Source of the DNA: Xanthomonas translucens pv. translucens DSM 18974
GTDB taxonomy: Bacteria > Pseudomonadota > Gammaproteobacteria > Xanthomonadales > Xanthomonadaceae
Direction of reading: 5' to 3'
Length of the DNA: 22,068 nt
Assembly (NCBI RefSeq): GCF_000331775.1
Contig: NZ_CAPJ01000292.1
Span: 1 to 22,068, forward strand
Below the pieces are notes generated by a model. The model was not told the DNA's origin. It saw only the letters and a list, made by a program, of their open reading frames with translations, and searched no databases. The translations under genes were made by a program, and so were the position numbers. Below, piece after piece: positions 1-7,457 of the stretch (position 1 is the first letter of the stretch; every line of letters begins with the position of its first letter).

Positions 1-2496
1 CGCCGCGGCGGCCGGCGGCAGCGATGGCGGCAAGGCCACTGCATCCAGGCCGATCGTGACCTGCGCAGATCGCAGGCCCGGCGCGCGCGCCTCGATGCGC
101 AGCCGGCGCTGGCTGATACCGGCCTCGACGATGGCCTGCGCCAGGCCGTTGAACAACTGCACCTGCGGCACGTTGTCGGCCGCGTGCCGGTTCGGATCGC
201 CGTTGCCGACGCCGAGCAGGCGCCCGCCGTCGACCTGCAGCGCGATCTGCGCATCGGCGAACGGCACATGGCGGCCCTGCGCATCCACCGCTTCCAGGGT
301 GATCGGCTGCGCGTCGCGGCCATCGCCGCGCATCCGTGTGCGGTCCGCGGTCAGCCGCAGCGCGACCGGCGTGCCGACCGTCTGCACCCGCTGCCGCGCC
401 ACTTCGCGGCCATCGCGATAGGCCACCGCCTCCAGCACGCCCGGCGCATACGCCACCTGCCAGGCGTTCATCTCGATCCGGTCCACCGCCTGCCGTCCCT
501 GCGACTGGCCGTTGAGCCACAGCTCCACCTGCTGCGCGTTGCAGAACGCCATCACCTTGATCGGCGTGCCTTCGCGGCCCGGCCAGTTCCAGTGCGGCAG
601 CAGCTGCAGCACCGGCGCAGCGTCGATCCACTGCGCCTGGCGCAACCAATACGCGCCCTTCGGAAAACCGCACAGATCCATGATGCCGAAGAACGAGGAC
701 ACCGACGGCCATTCGAACGGGGTCGGCTCGCCGCGGTAGTCGAAACCTGTCCAGACGAACCCGCCGGCCAGATACGGGCGCTCGTCGATCAGCTTCCAGG
801 ACCTGCGATGAGTGTTGCCCCACGGCGCGGCGACCGAGTCGTCCTCGGCGATGACGTGCGCGGCCATGTCGGTGACCCAGGCGCCCCGGGTCTGGAACGC
901 GCTGGTGTCCTCGCTGGACAGCAGCGGCTTGTGCGGCATCGCCGCGCGCACCCGGTCGTAGTTGAACTGGCGATAGTTGAAGCCGACCACGTCCACCGCA
1001 TCGGCGGCGTTGCGCTGGGTCAGCATGCCGTCGTTCATCGCCGCGGTCACCGGCCGGCTGTCGTCCAGCTCGCGCACCAGCGCCACCGCGCGGCGCACCA
1101 TTTCGTAACCGGCGACGGTGCCCTGCATCGGCTCCTCGTTGAACACCGACCACAAGAACACGCAGGCATGGTTGCGGTCGCGGCGCACCAGCCAGCGCAG
1201 TTGCGCGGCGTAGTCGGGCGCGGGATTGAATACGCGGTTCTCGGCCATCACCAACATGCCCAGCCGATCGCACACATCGAGCAGTTCGCTGGCCACCGCG
1301 TGGTGCAGGCGGATCGCATTGCAGCCCAGCTGCTTGAGCCGGCGGATGCGGAACTCCAGCAGGCTGTCGGGTACCGCCACGCCGACCCCGGCATGGTCCT
1401 GGTGCAGGCAGGCGCCCTTGATCTTCAGCGGCCGCTCGTTGAGGAAGAAGCCCTGCTGCGCATCGAAGCGCAGCGTCCGAAAGCCGATCGCGCACTCGCG
1501 GCGGTCGCGCTCGCGGCCAGCGCTGCGCAACACCGCCACCACCCGGTACAGATGCGGCGCGGCCACGTCCCAGCGCTGCGGCTGCGGCACCTGCAGTTCG
1601 ACCTGCGCCAGCGCCTGTGCCAGCGCGCCGACCTGCACCGCGGTGCTGCCCTGCGCCACTAACGTGCCGTGCGCGTCGTACAGCGCCACCTCCAGCGCCG
1701 CCGCGTCAACCTGCTCGCCGGTATTGGCGAGCGTGACCGCGACCGGTAGCGTCCACTGTGCGTCGCTGCCGATCCGCGGCACCGCATGCACGCCGTCGCC
1801 GACGATATGCAGCGCATCGCGCAGCGCCAGCCAGGTGTGCCGGTAGATGCCCGCGCCTTCGTACCACCAGCCGTCCATGGCCTCGGCATCCACGCGCACC
1901 GCGATGCTGTTGAGGTCCTGGCCGTAGCGCGCGATCGCGCTCAGGTCGATGGCGAACCCGTCGTAGCCGCTCCAGCTGCGCGCCATCAGCAAACCGTTGA
2001 CCCACACCGTGGCGCGGCTGGAGATGCCGTCGAAACGCAACTCCAGCGCCTTGCCGCGCTGCGCTTCGTCCAGCCGCAGGCTGCGCCGGTACCAGGCGAT
2101 ACCGCGGCGGCGATAGCCCTGCGCCACGTTGGCGCTGGCCGCGATCGGCTGCTCGATGGCGAAATCGTGCGGCAGCCGCAGCTGCCGCCATTGGCTGTCG
2201 TCGTAATCGCCGGCGGCCGCGCCCCAGGCCTTGCCAGCCTTGGCGTTGTCGTAGCTGGCGTCCTGGCCGCTGATCGGCGGGAATGGGATGTCGCCTTCGT
2301 GGAAACGCCAGCCCTCGTCCAGGCACAACAGGCCGGGATCCACTGCCAGCGTCAACGTCGGCACTGCCGCTGCGGCGGCGCCGGTCGCGCCAGCGGCCAT
2401 ACCGGCCTGCGCCGTGCTACCTGCCCAGCTCAAACCCGGCGCCGCCAGCAGCAGGCCGGCACCCGCGCCGCCTGCCAGGAATTTTCGTCGTTGCAT
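1..2496 (-). CDS. Secreted GH2 beta-galactosidase-like glycoside hydrolase (C-terminus cut by window edge)
   Basis: Open for 832 codons from ATG at 2496 to the window edge, so the C-terminus is missing. The N-terminus MQRRKFLAGGAGAGLLLAA has a twin-arginine motif (RRKFL) followed by a hydrophobic stretch, suggesting Tat export to the periplasm. In order I read a jelly-roll sugar-binding domain (about 75-190), an immunoglobulin-like domain (about 240-340), a TIM barrel containing IKGACLHQDHAGVG and NAIRLHH, a DUF4982-like domain (VMAFCNAQQVELWLNG) and the start of a C-terminal Ig-like domain. SVFNEEP gives Glu454 as the likely acid/base and SSEDTS gives Glu529 as the likely nucleophile. The family hydrolyses terminal beta-galactosides; beta-glucuronide or beta-mannoside substrates cannot be excluded. 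An AGGG lies seven bases before the start. The TonB-dependent receptor gene ends 111 bases upstream on the same strand, which suggests one transcript for uptake and periplasmic degradation of an oligosaccharide. Confidence 0.9.
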   Translation of the reverse strand, partial: MQRRKFLAGGAGAGLLLAAPGLSWAGSTAQAGMAAGATGAAAAAVPTLTLAVDPGLLCLDEGWRFHEGDIPFPPISGQDASYDNAKAGKAWGAAAGDYDDSQWRQLRLPHDFAIEQPIAASANVAQGYRRRGIAWYRRSLRLDEAQRGKALELRFDGISSRATVWVNGLLMARSWSGYDGFAIDLSAIARYGQDLNSIAVRVDAEAMDGWWYEGAGIYRHTWLALRDALHIVGDGVHAVPRIGSDAQWTLPVAVTLANTGEQVDAAALEVALYDAHGTLVAQGSTAVQVGALAQALAQVELQVPQPQRWDVAAPHLYRVVAVLRSAGRERDRRECAIGFRTLRFDAQQGFFLNERPLKIKGACLHQDHAGVGVAVPDSLLEFRIRRLKQLGCNAIRLHHAVASELLDVCDRLGMLVMAENRVFNPAPDYAAQLRWLVRRDRNHACVFLWSVFNEEPMQGTVAGYEMVRRAVALVRELDDSRPVTAAMNDGMLTQRNAADAVDVVGFNYRQFNYDRVRAAMPHKPLLSSEDTSAFQTRGAWVTDMAAHVIAEDDSVAAPWGNTHRRSWKLIDERPYLAGGFVWTGFDYRGEPTPFEWPSVSSFFGIMDLCGFPKGAYWLRQAQWIDAAPVLQLLPHWNWPGREGTPIKVMAFCNAQQVELWLNGQSQGRQAVDRIEMNAWQVAYAPGVLEAVAYRDGREVARQRVQTVGTPVALRLTADRTRMRGDGRDAQPITLEAVDAQGRHVPFADAQIALQVDGGRLLGVGNGDPNRHAADNVPQVQLFNGLAQAIVEAGISQRRLRIEARAPGLRSAQVTIGLDAVALPPSLPPAAAA

Positions 2497-2543
2497 GCGC
2501 TTGCCCTGAAACCTGTGAATGCGATCGGGATGGGCCACGTCGC

Positions 2544-2574
2544 CCTGCCCGGCGCCAGCGCGGCGCCGGGCAGG
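2544..2574 (-). other. GC-rich stem-loop between the receptor and GH2 genes
   Basis: A perfect 13-base inverted repeat (CCTGCCCGGCGCC / GGCGCCGGGCAGG) with a five-base loop lies in the 111-base gap between the receptor stop and the hydrolase start. No T-run follows on either strand, so it does not look like a complete intrinsic terminator. In an operon such a hairpin may protect the upstream message or reduce read-through; that role is inference. Confidence 0.55.
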
Positions 2575-2607
2575 CTGCGGTCTATCCTGCAAGCGACCGC
2601 AGCGGCC

Positions 2608-5307
2608 TCACAGGATGTCCCACTGCATCGACACGTAGAAGCTGCGGCCGGTGACGCCGGTCATCTGCCAGCGGCTGCTGATGTCCTTGTACGCCTCTTC
2701 CTTCTTGTCGGTCAGGTTGAGTCCGCCGAGCTGGAAGCTGAGCGTGTCGGTGGCCTGGTAGCCGAGCACCGCGTCGAGCTGGGTGCGCGCCTTCATGGTA
2801 TGGCCTTCGCGGGCGAAGAAGCTGTCGCTGCTGTCCTGCTCGTACTCGCTGCGGTGGTTCAGCGACAGGCGTGCGGAGAACATCGCATTCTCCCAGTAGC
2901 CGGTGGCGTTCCAGGTCTTCTCCGACAGGTTGCGGATCTGGAAGTCGGTGTCGCGCTGCGGGATCACCCGGGTGAAGTTGGCGGTCAGGCCGAAGCCCTG
3001 GATCGGTAGCCACGCATCGAACGATTGGGTCCAGCCCAGCTCGTAGCCCTTGATCTTGACCTTGCTCGGATCGTTCTGGGTGGCGGTGATCTCGTAGATG
3101 TTGCCGTTGCCGTCCACGCAGTCGCCGGAACTGTTGGCGGACAGCGCCGCCCCGTTGAACGTGGTCGGGCAGACGATGCTGTTGAAGGTGCCGTTCTTGA
3201 CCTGTTTCCAGAAGCCGGCCAGGGTCAGGCCGCCGCCTTGGCCGTAGTACCACTCCAGACCGAGGTCGGCCTGGTTGGCGGTCAGGGCCTTCAGGTCGGT
3301 CTGGCCCAGCGACACGTCGTAGGTGGTGGTGCCGCCGGTGTTGCTGCCCGAGGAGATGGTGCTGGCGATGGCGGTGTTGCTGTCCAGGATCGGCCGCACC
3401 AGCACCTTGCCCGCGGCGAAGCGCAGCAGCAGGTCTTCGCGCATGTCCAGCACCAGATTCAGGCTCGGCAACCAGTTGTGGTACTCGTACGGCGCACGCG
3501 CGGTGCCGACCACGTCGTTGGCGTCCTCGCTGTATTGCGAGGCGGTGGTCAGGTAGGTGTCGGTGGTGCGCTTGGTGTTCTCGTAGCGCATCCCGACATT
3601 GCCGCGCAGGCGCATGTTGCCCAGTTCGGTGTCGATCTTGACCAGCGCATAGCTGGAGAAGATGTCGTTGCGGATGTGGTAGCTGGCCTGCGGCGCGAAC
3701 AGCACCGGCACGGTGATGCCGGAGGCGGCCAGCGCGTCGGCGTAGGCGTACACGTCCGGCGCCACCCAGCCGCTCTGCGAGGCCAGGTTGCCGTCGAGGA
3801 AGTTGCTGACGCTGGAACTGGCCGCCGACAGTTCCGGGAACATCGCATAGCCGGACACCGCGCCGGAGTTGATCATGTACAGGAAGTCGCGGCGCCAGAC
3901 GTTGCGGTCGAAGGTCTCGCGGCGGAACTTGGTGCCGAACTTCACCGAGTCCAGGAAGCCGGCGCCGACATAGCGCTCGGCATCGAACTGCAGCGACCAT
4001 TCCTTGTTGCTGAGCTTGGTGATCGCGCCGTTGGGATATTCGTCGCGCACCAGGTTGGCCTGATTCCAGGCGCTGGCGTCGTTGGCGTCGGCATCGGTGG
4101 TCAGCGAGATCGCGCCGGGATTGGACATGTCGAACAGCGTCGCGGTCGGCTTGCGGCCGAGGATCACCGCGCGCTCGTCCTCCTCGGTCTTGCCTTCGGT
4201 GTAGTTGGCCACGCCGCTGAAGGTCCACGCATCGCCCTTCCACTTGGCGTCCCAGGTCACCAGCTGCGAAGTGAGATCGTGGCGCTCGCGCTGGCGGTTG
4301 TTCTCCAGCCAGTAGTTGGAAGCCGACACCTTGGTCGCGGTCTGGCCGTCGGTTTCCAGCACGTTCAGTGCGTTGCGCTCGAAGGAATAGACCAACTGGT
4401 TCATGTCGTTGTCGGTCTTGTCCTGCGAGTACAGCGCCGTCAGGTTCATCTCCAGCCGGTCGTTGGGCTTCCACTGCAGGCCGGCGGTGAGCATCTTGCG
4501 GTCAGTTTCGCGCTCGATCGAGCGGTAGCGCGGGCGGCGCGGGATGTACGCGGTGCCGTCGTCGGTGTCCTGGGTGAACCAGCGGTCGATCCACAGGTAG
4601 TCGGCGCGGTCCTTGAGCTTCTGGTAGCCGGCGTTGACGAACACGCCAAGTTCGCCGCCGTCGGCGAGCTGGAACTGGTCGATGTAGGTGAGCACCGCCT
4701 TGGGCGTCGGCGCGCCGCCGGCGAATTCGGAGTATTGCTCCTTGGCCGACAGGATCAGCTTGCGTTCCTTGTAGTCCAGCGGCTTGGTGGTCTTGATGTT
4801 GACCGTACCCGATAGCCCACCGGCGTCCATGTCCGCCGACGGCGACTTGATCACCTCGATCGCCGCGGCCACTTCCGGCTGGATGATGTCGTAGCGGAAA
4901 CCGTCGGTGAAATCGGCGCTCTTGATGGTCTGGCCGTTGATCGTGGTGGCCGAATACTGCGGGCCCAGGCCGCGGATGCTGATGGTCGAACCGCGGCCGT
5001 TGATGGTGGAAATCTGTACGCCAGGAATGCGCTGGATCGCCTCGGCGATATTCTCGGCCGGGAACTTGCCGATGTCCTCGGAGGAGATGCCGTCGGTCAT
5101 GCGCGCGTCTTCGCGCTTGTTGTCCAGCGCGGTGATCAGGCTCTTCTGGTAGGAACTGGTGACGGTCACGGTATCGAGCTGGGAGATCCCGTCGGATGCC
5201 GGCGCTTGCTGCGCCTGCGCGCCGGCACTGAGCAGACCGAGCGCGATGGCGGTGGCGAGGACGGACAGGGAACAACAGTGCGGACGGGAGCGGGCGGCAT
5301 GTGGCAT
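2608..5307 (-). CDS. TonB-dependent outer-membrane receptor (Xanthomonas/Caulobacter type)
   Basis: An 899-residue protein. ATG at 5307 is chosen because an AGGA lies seven bases upstream and a signal peptide follows (residues 1-32, ending LLSAGAQA). Longer in-frame versions add sequence without signal character. DTVTVTS at 45-51 is a plausible TonB box. The plug domain follows at about 60-175, with the typical stretches IAEAIQRIPGVQI, RGLGPQYSATTING and DMDAGGLSGTVNI. The rest is a long beta-barrel ending SFYVSMQWDIL; most relatives end in Phe, here it is Leu. The length and plug motifs match the TIGR01782 group common in Xanthomonas, which imports plant-derived carbohydrates across the outer membrane using TonB/ExbBD energy. 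The co-directional GH2 gene downstream suggests a galactose-containing oligosaccharide as ligand. The upstream region is long (over 1 kb) and holds a candidate promoter and a LacI-type palindrome. Confidence 0.95.
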   Translation of the reverse strand: MPHAARSRPHCCSLSVLATAIALGLLSAGAQAQQAPASDGISQLDTVTVTSSYQKSLITALDNKREDARMTDGISSEDIGKFPAENIAEAIQRIPGVQISTINGRGSTISIRGLGPQYSATTINGQTIKSADFTDGFRYDIIQPEVAAAIEVIKSPSADMDAGGLSGTVNIKTTKPLDYKERKLILSAKEQYSEFAGGAPTPKAVLTYIDQFQLADGGELGVFVNAGYQKLKDRADYLWIDRWFTQDTDDGTAYIPRRPRYRSIERETDRKMLTAGLQWKPNDRLEMNLTALYSQDKTDNDMNQLVYSFERNALNVLETDGQTATKVSASNYWLENNRQRERHDLTSQLVTWDAKWKGDAWTFSGVANYTEGKTEEDERAVILGRKPTATLFDMSNPGAISLTTDADANDASAWNQANLVRDEYPNGAITKLSNKEWSLQFDAERYVGAGFLDSVKFGTKFRRETFDRNVWRRDFLYMINSGAVSGYAMFPELSAASSSVSNFLDGNLASQSGWVAPDVYAYADALAASGITVPVLFAPQASYHIRNDIFSSYALVKIDTELGNMRLRGNVGMRYENTKRTTDTYLTTASQYSEDANDVVGTARAPYEYHNWLPSLNLVLDMREDLLLRFAAGKVLVRPILDSNTAIASTISSGSNTGGTTTYDVSLGQTDLKALTANQADLGLEWYYGQGGGLTLAGFWKQVKNGTFNSIVCPTTFNGAALSANSSGDCVDGNGNIYEITATQNDPSKVKIKGYELGWTQSFDAWLPIQGFGLTANFTRVIPQRDTDFQIRNLSEKTWNATGYWENAMFSARLSLNHRSEYEQDSSDSFFAREGHTMKARTQLDAVLGYQATDTLSFQLGGLNLTDKKEEAYKDISSRWQMTGVTGRSFYVSMQWDIL

Positions 5308-5541
5308 TGGGCTATCCTGGTTGATGGCTGATCGGCACGACGACGTCTGACACCCAGCGGCAGCGATCGGCAGGCAGCACCCTCCATGGCGCCCGACGCG
5401 ACGCGCAGGGCGATGCCGTCCGTGCGGGCACGGAGCCGATGGAACGTGTTGTCTGTTGCTGCGCCTCGTGTCGCGGAAGGCGCGTCCCCGTCCCCACCCC
5501 GGAGCGGGCGATTGCATGCGGCTGCTGGACTGATCGACCCC

Positions 5542-5638
5542 GAATTGGCGAAGACCAATTCCAGGCGCCTCGATTCTTATGGTCTTAGAAAGATTGTGTC
5601 AACGCTGCAATGCGCGCAATCGCAAAAATGGCGCCTGG
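5542..5638. repeat. Nested inverted repeats around the candidate receptor promoter
   Basis: Three inverted repeats overlap: GAATTGG/CCAATTC (5542-5548, 5555-5561; six-base loop), AAGACCA/TGGTCTT (5551-5557, 5580-5586), and CCAGGCGCC/GGCGCCTGG (5561-5569, 5630-5638). Because they share bases they cannot all form at once. The third encloses the proposed -10/-35 of the receptor gene. They may be protein-binding sites or alternative leader structures; nothing in the sequence decides between these. Confidence 0.5.
5574..5602 (-). promoter_or_regulatory. Candidate sigma-70-type promoter for the TonB receptor gene
   Basis: On the minus strand a consensus -35 TTGACA (5597-5602) is followed, 17 bases later, by TAAGAA (5574-5579), a weak -10. 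It would leave a leader of roughly 260 bases before the ATG at 5307. The -35 is perfect but the -10 matches only half of the consensus. Confidence 0.4.
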
Positions 5639-5820
5639 ACTCGCCCCGGAATCCGAAAAACATTTTTATAATCAGCTGCTTGCCGCTCCGCCCGCGCCCC
5701 AACGATCCTCATAACCCTTTGATCTATAGAAATTCCTCGGCGCTTCGGCGGCGGCCTGCCGGTGTCGACATGCATTGCCCAGGGTTGGACCAGCACCAGA
5801 CGAATTTCCCGGCCAGGACT

Positions 5821-5834
5821 TGACATCGTTGTCA
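5821..5834. promoter_or_regulatory. LacI-family-like operator palindrome
   Basis: TGACATCGTTGTCA has perfect TGACA/TGTCA arms around a central CG, the architecture of many LacI-family sugar-regulator operators in proteobacteria. It lies 514 bases before the receptor start and about 220 bases upstream of the proposed -35. No LacI-family regulator gene is present in the window. Confidence 0.4.
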
Positions 5835-5897
5835 TAGCCTCGCAAGAATCAGTCCGCACGGGGCTGGGGCCGCGCATGCGCGGCGCAAACGCAGGAC

Positions 5898-6011
5898 ATG
5901 CAGCGTTCGCGCAGATCCCTGCGTCAGCATCGACCGGGGGCCAGGATCGGCTATGCGATCAGCGGGCAGTGGTCGCTGCAGATGGACCCGCAGAACTTGC
6001 TCGACGCGTAA
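5898..6011 (+). other. Short reading frame of doubtful coding status
   Basis: ATG at 5898 opens a 37-residue frame containing the stretch IGYAISGQWSLQMDPQNLLD and ending at TAA 6009-6011. In another frame, the bases up to TGA at 6100-6102 read GRYKNGRRYMATLHSKF. Both peptides have protein-like composition and could be pieces of a decayed gene, but I recognise neither and there is no good ribosome-binding site. It may equally be chance. Confidence 0.15.
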
Positions 6012-6142
6012 TGCTTCCAATACCTCGGCGACAAGCACCATCCCTGCAGGGCGCTACAAGAACGGCCGCCGCTACATGGCCACGCTGCACTCAAAGTTCT
6101 GAGCGCGACCCGGCACTCGGCTGCAGCCGGAACCACGCTTTC

Positions 6143-6168
6143 TGTAGGAGCGGCTTCAGCCGCGACAG
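6143..6168 (+). repeat. REP element copy 1 (SMAG-like, GTAGGAGC head)
   Basis: TGTAGGAG head followed by the stem GCGGC-TTCA-GCCGC and a GACAG tail. This is the consensus form and is the same as the pair at 21212-21285. Such palindromes are mobilised by RAYT-type transposases; none is encoded here. Confidence 0.85.
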
Positions 6169-6255
6169 GTTGCTAAAGCTGCTGCGATTCCCGGCCTTTT
6201 CTTGGTCCATCTGTCACGATCGTTTCTGAAGCCCGGCAACTGGACGGCTCCGCGC

Positions 6256-6280
6256 GTCGCGACTGAAGTCGCTCCCACAG
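6256..6280 (-). repeat. REP element copy 2 (GTGGGAGC variant)
   Basis: Read on the minus strand: GTGGGAG head and stem GCGAC-TTCA-GTCGC. Compared with copy 1, one stem pair changed from G-C to A-T on both sides, so pairing is kept. Confidence 0.8.
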
Positions 6281-6309
6281 GAGACGTGCGGCAAGCCGGC
6301 CGGGTGCAC

Positions 6310-6333
6310 TGTGGGAGGGACTTCAGTCCCAAC
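6310..6333 (+). repeat. REP element copy 3 (double-compensated variant)
   Basis: GTGGGAG head with stem GGGAC-TTCA-GTCCC. Two stem pairs differ from copy 1 and both are compensated. The flank CCGGGTGCACTGT, which overlaps the head, is shared with copy 5. Confidence 0.75.
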
Positions 6334-6368
6334 TGTTTCCCAGGTCGGATCGCTGGATGGCTTCGTTC

Positions 6369-6391
6369 GTCGCGGCTGAAGCCGCTCCTAC
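6369..6391 (-). repeat. REP element copy 4 (consensus, reverse)
   Basis: Reverse-orientation copy with the consensus GTAGGAGC head and stem GCGGC-TTCA-GCCGC. It lies 113 bases from copy 2, and the surrounding sequences (CTGGAnGGCT) are also alike. Confidence 0.8.
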
Positions 6392-6423
6392 CAGGAAGCT
6401 TGCTATCGACTCGCCGGGTGCAC

Positions 6424-6447
6424 TGTAGGAGCAACTTCAGCGGCGAC
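6424..6447 (+). repeat. REP element copy 5 (mispaired stem)
   Basis: GTAGGAGC head and TTCA loop are intact, but the stem halves GCAAC and GCGGC no longer pair fully, so this copy looks degenerate. It is the last of five copies in strictly alternating orientation. Confidence 0.7.
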
Positions 6448-6543
6448 CGACAGCATGGGGCACTTGCCGATGCCCAGGGCTGTCCAGGCCAAAGCCCCTC
6501 GCACAGCACGGCGCAAGGCGATCACGCGCCGTCGCAGCACGGC

Positions 6544-7248
6544 TCACTTGGCGAACTGCACGTGACCCTCGACGAAGTACACGCCCTTGTCGCCCTGGCT
6601 GGGCAAGGCCTTCAGCGTATCGGTCACGACCTGGCCGCGAATGTCGGTGAGGCGGATCTCCAGCAATTGCGCGCCCATCTTCTCGCCGACGAAATGGTTG
6701 TAGGGCATCTTCGGCAGACTGACCCACTCGCCGTTCTTCTTGTACTCGAACTTGACCACCGGGTACAGCTGATTGCGCACCTGGATAGCCGCCCAAGACT
6801 GCGAACTGCCTTCCTTGATCCGGTACACCACATTGCCGGTAATCGGCGCCGCGACCACCTTCCAGCTGATCGGAATATGGCCCGCACTGATATCGCCGAT
6901 GGCGGCGAAGGCGTTGGGCGACAGGTCCAGGCCGCAATTGCGTCCCTCCGGATACAGATCGGTAACGTAGACCGTAGCGATGCCGAGCGGCCCCCGCACC
7001 TGCAGGTAGGCACCGGCCAGCGCAGCGGCGACACCGCCATAGTTCATCTGCTTCGGGTTCAGCGCGGCGATCATCATCTTGGGTGGAATCGGATCCAGCA
7101 GCGCGGCGCCGCCGGAATAGCCCGAGCTGGTGTAGGTCGCAGTGCCCTTGCAGATGCCGTTCCATGCGGCGGTGGCGGGTGCGGCGATGACGACCAGGCA
7201 CAGCCCGGCGACCAGCGGGAGATTGCGTGAGCTGCTGGGTCTGTGCAC
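6544..7248 (-). CDS. Secreted bacterial expansin (EXLX1/YoaJ-like)
   Basis: A 234-residue protein. The frame has no nearby in-frame ATG; GTG at 7248 is chosen because GGAGA lies about seven bases upstream and a Sec signal peptide follows (cleavage probably after residue 27, ATA-AWNG). Domain 1 (about 30-133) has the GH45-like expansin fold motifs TATYTSSGYSGGAALLDP and VTDLYPEG. Asp97, Tyr99, Glu101 and Asp108 match Asp71, Tyr73, Glu75 and Asp82 of Bacillus EXLX1 with identical spacing. Domain 2 (about 137-234, CBM63-like) has SWAAIQVRN, MPYNHFV and the closing GHVQF. At the EXLX1 Trp125-Trp126 pair this protein reads Ser151-Trp152; Tyr183 matches Tyr157. Expansins loosen cellulose/xyloglucan contacts without hydrolysis and occur in plant-associated bacteria as virulence or colonisation factors. 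The length is normal. It is probably transcribed alone, as 209 bases separate it from the VanZ-like gene upstream. Confidence 0.95.
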   Translation of the reverse strand: MHRPSSSRNLPLVAGLCLVVIAAPATAAWNGICKGTATYTSSGYSGGAALLDPIPPKMMIAALNPKQMNYGGVAAALAGAYLQVRGPLGIATVYVTDLYPEGRNCGLDLSPNAFAAIGDISAGHIPISWKVVAAPITGNVVYRIKEGSSQSWAAIQVRNQLYPVVKFEYKKNGEWVSLPKMPYNHFVGEKMGAQLLEIRLTDIRGQVVTDTLKALPSQGDKGVYFVEGHVQFAK

Positions 7249-7397
7249 ATGGATTCTCCGAGGCGAAGGGGGGGGCTGACACTGGTGCAGCGCACAGGCG
7301 TACACCGCAGGCAGCGCGGTGCACACAAACCCGCTATTGCATGTGCTGCCCAGCCTATGCCAGGCATCAAGCCGACACCTTGCATCACCACGAAGAA

Positions 7398-7413
7398 TCC
7401 GCCTCTTGGCGGA
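7398..7413 (-). terminator. Possible weak terminator after the VanZ-like gene
   Basis: TCCGCC-TCTT-GGCGGA is a six-pair stem 45 bases downstream of the VanZ-like stop. On the minus strand it is followed by only a broken T-run (TTCTTCG), so termination would be weak. Confidence 0.3.
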
Positions 7414-7457
7414 AACGCGGGACCGCAGCGGCATGCCCGCACGCCGCGCGCCGACGG

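Larger units (their letters stand above)
5308..6543. other. 1.2 kb intergenic region without a convincing gene
   Basis: No reading frame here has convincing protein character on either strand; overlapping frames of up to 155 codons are typical chance frames in GC-rich DNA. The part near 5540-5740 is unusually AT-rich for this window and holds nested inverted repeats and a candidate promoter for the receptor. A LacI-like palindrome lies at 5821-5834. Base composition at 5880-6110 resembles coding DNA, but only short frames can be read. From 6143 to 6447 there are five REP elements. A 7-base GC hairpin (6508-6514 / 6526-6532) sits just downstream of the expansin stop without a T-run. Confidence 0.7.

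Noticed and set aside
184..1662. A 492-codon plus-strand frame opposite the GH2 gene
   Set aside because: His/Arg/Val-rich antisense shadow; the minus strand carries intact GH2 domains and both catalytic glutamates.
3025..4815. A 596-codon plus-strand open frame opposite the TonB receptor gene
   Set aside because: Its product is a low-complexity Val/Gly/Ala/Arg/His mix typical of antisense frames in GC-rich genes, while the minus strand encodes an unmistakable receptor.
5667..5672. TATAAT hexamer on the plus strand as a promoter
   Set aside because: There is no -35 at suitable distance and no plus-strand gene downstream.
6143..6447. CRISPR-like array
   Set aside because: The repeats alternate in orientation, vary in sequence, and spacing is irregular; they fit REP elements.
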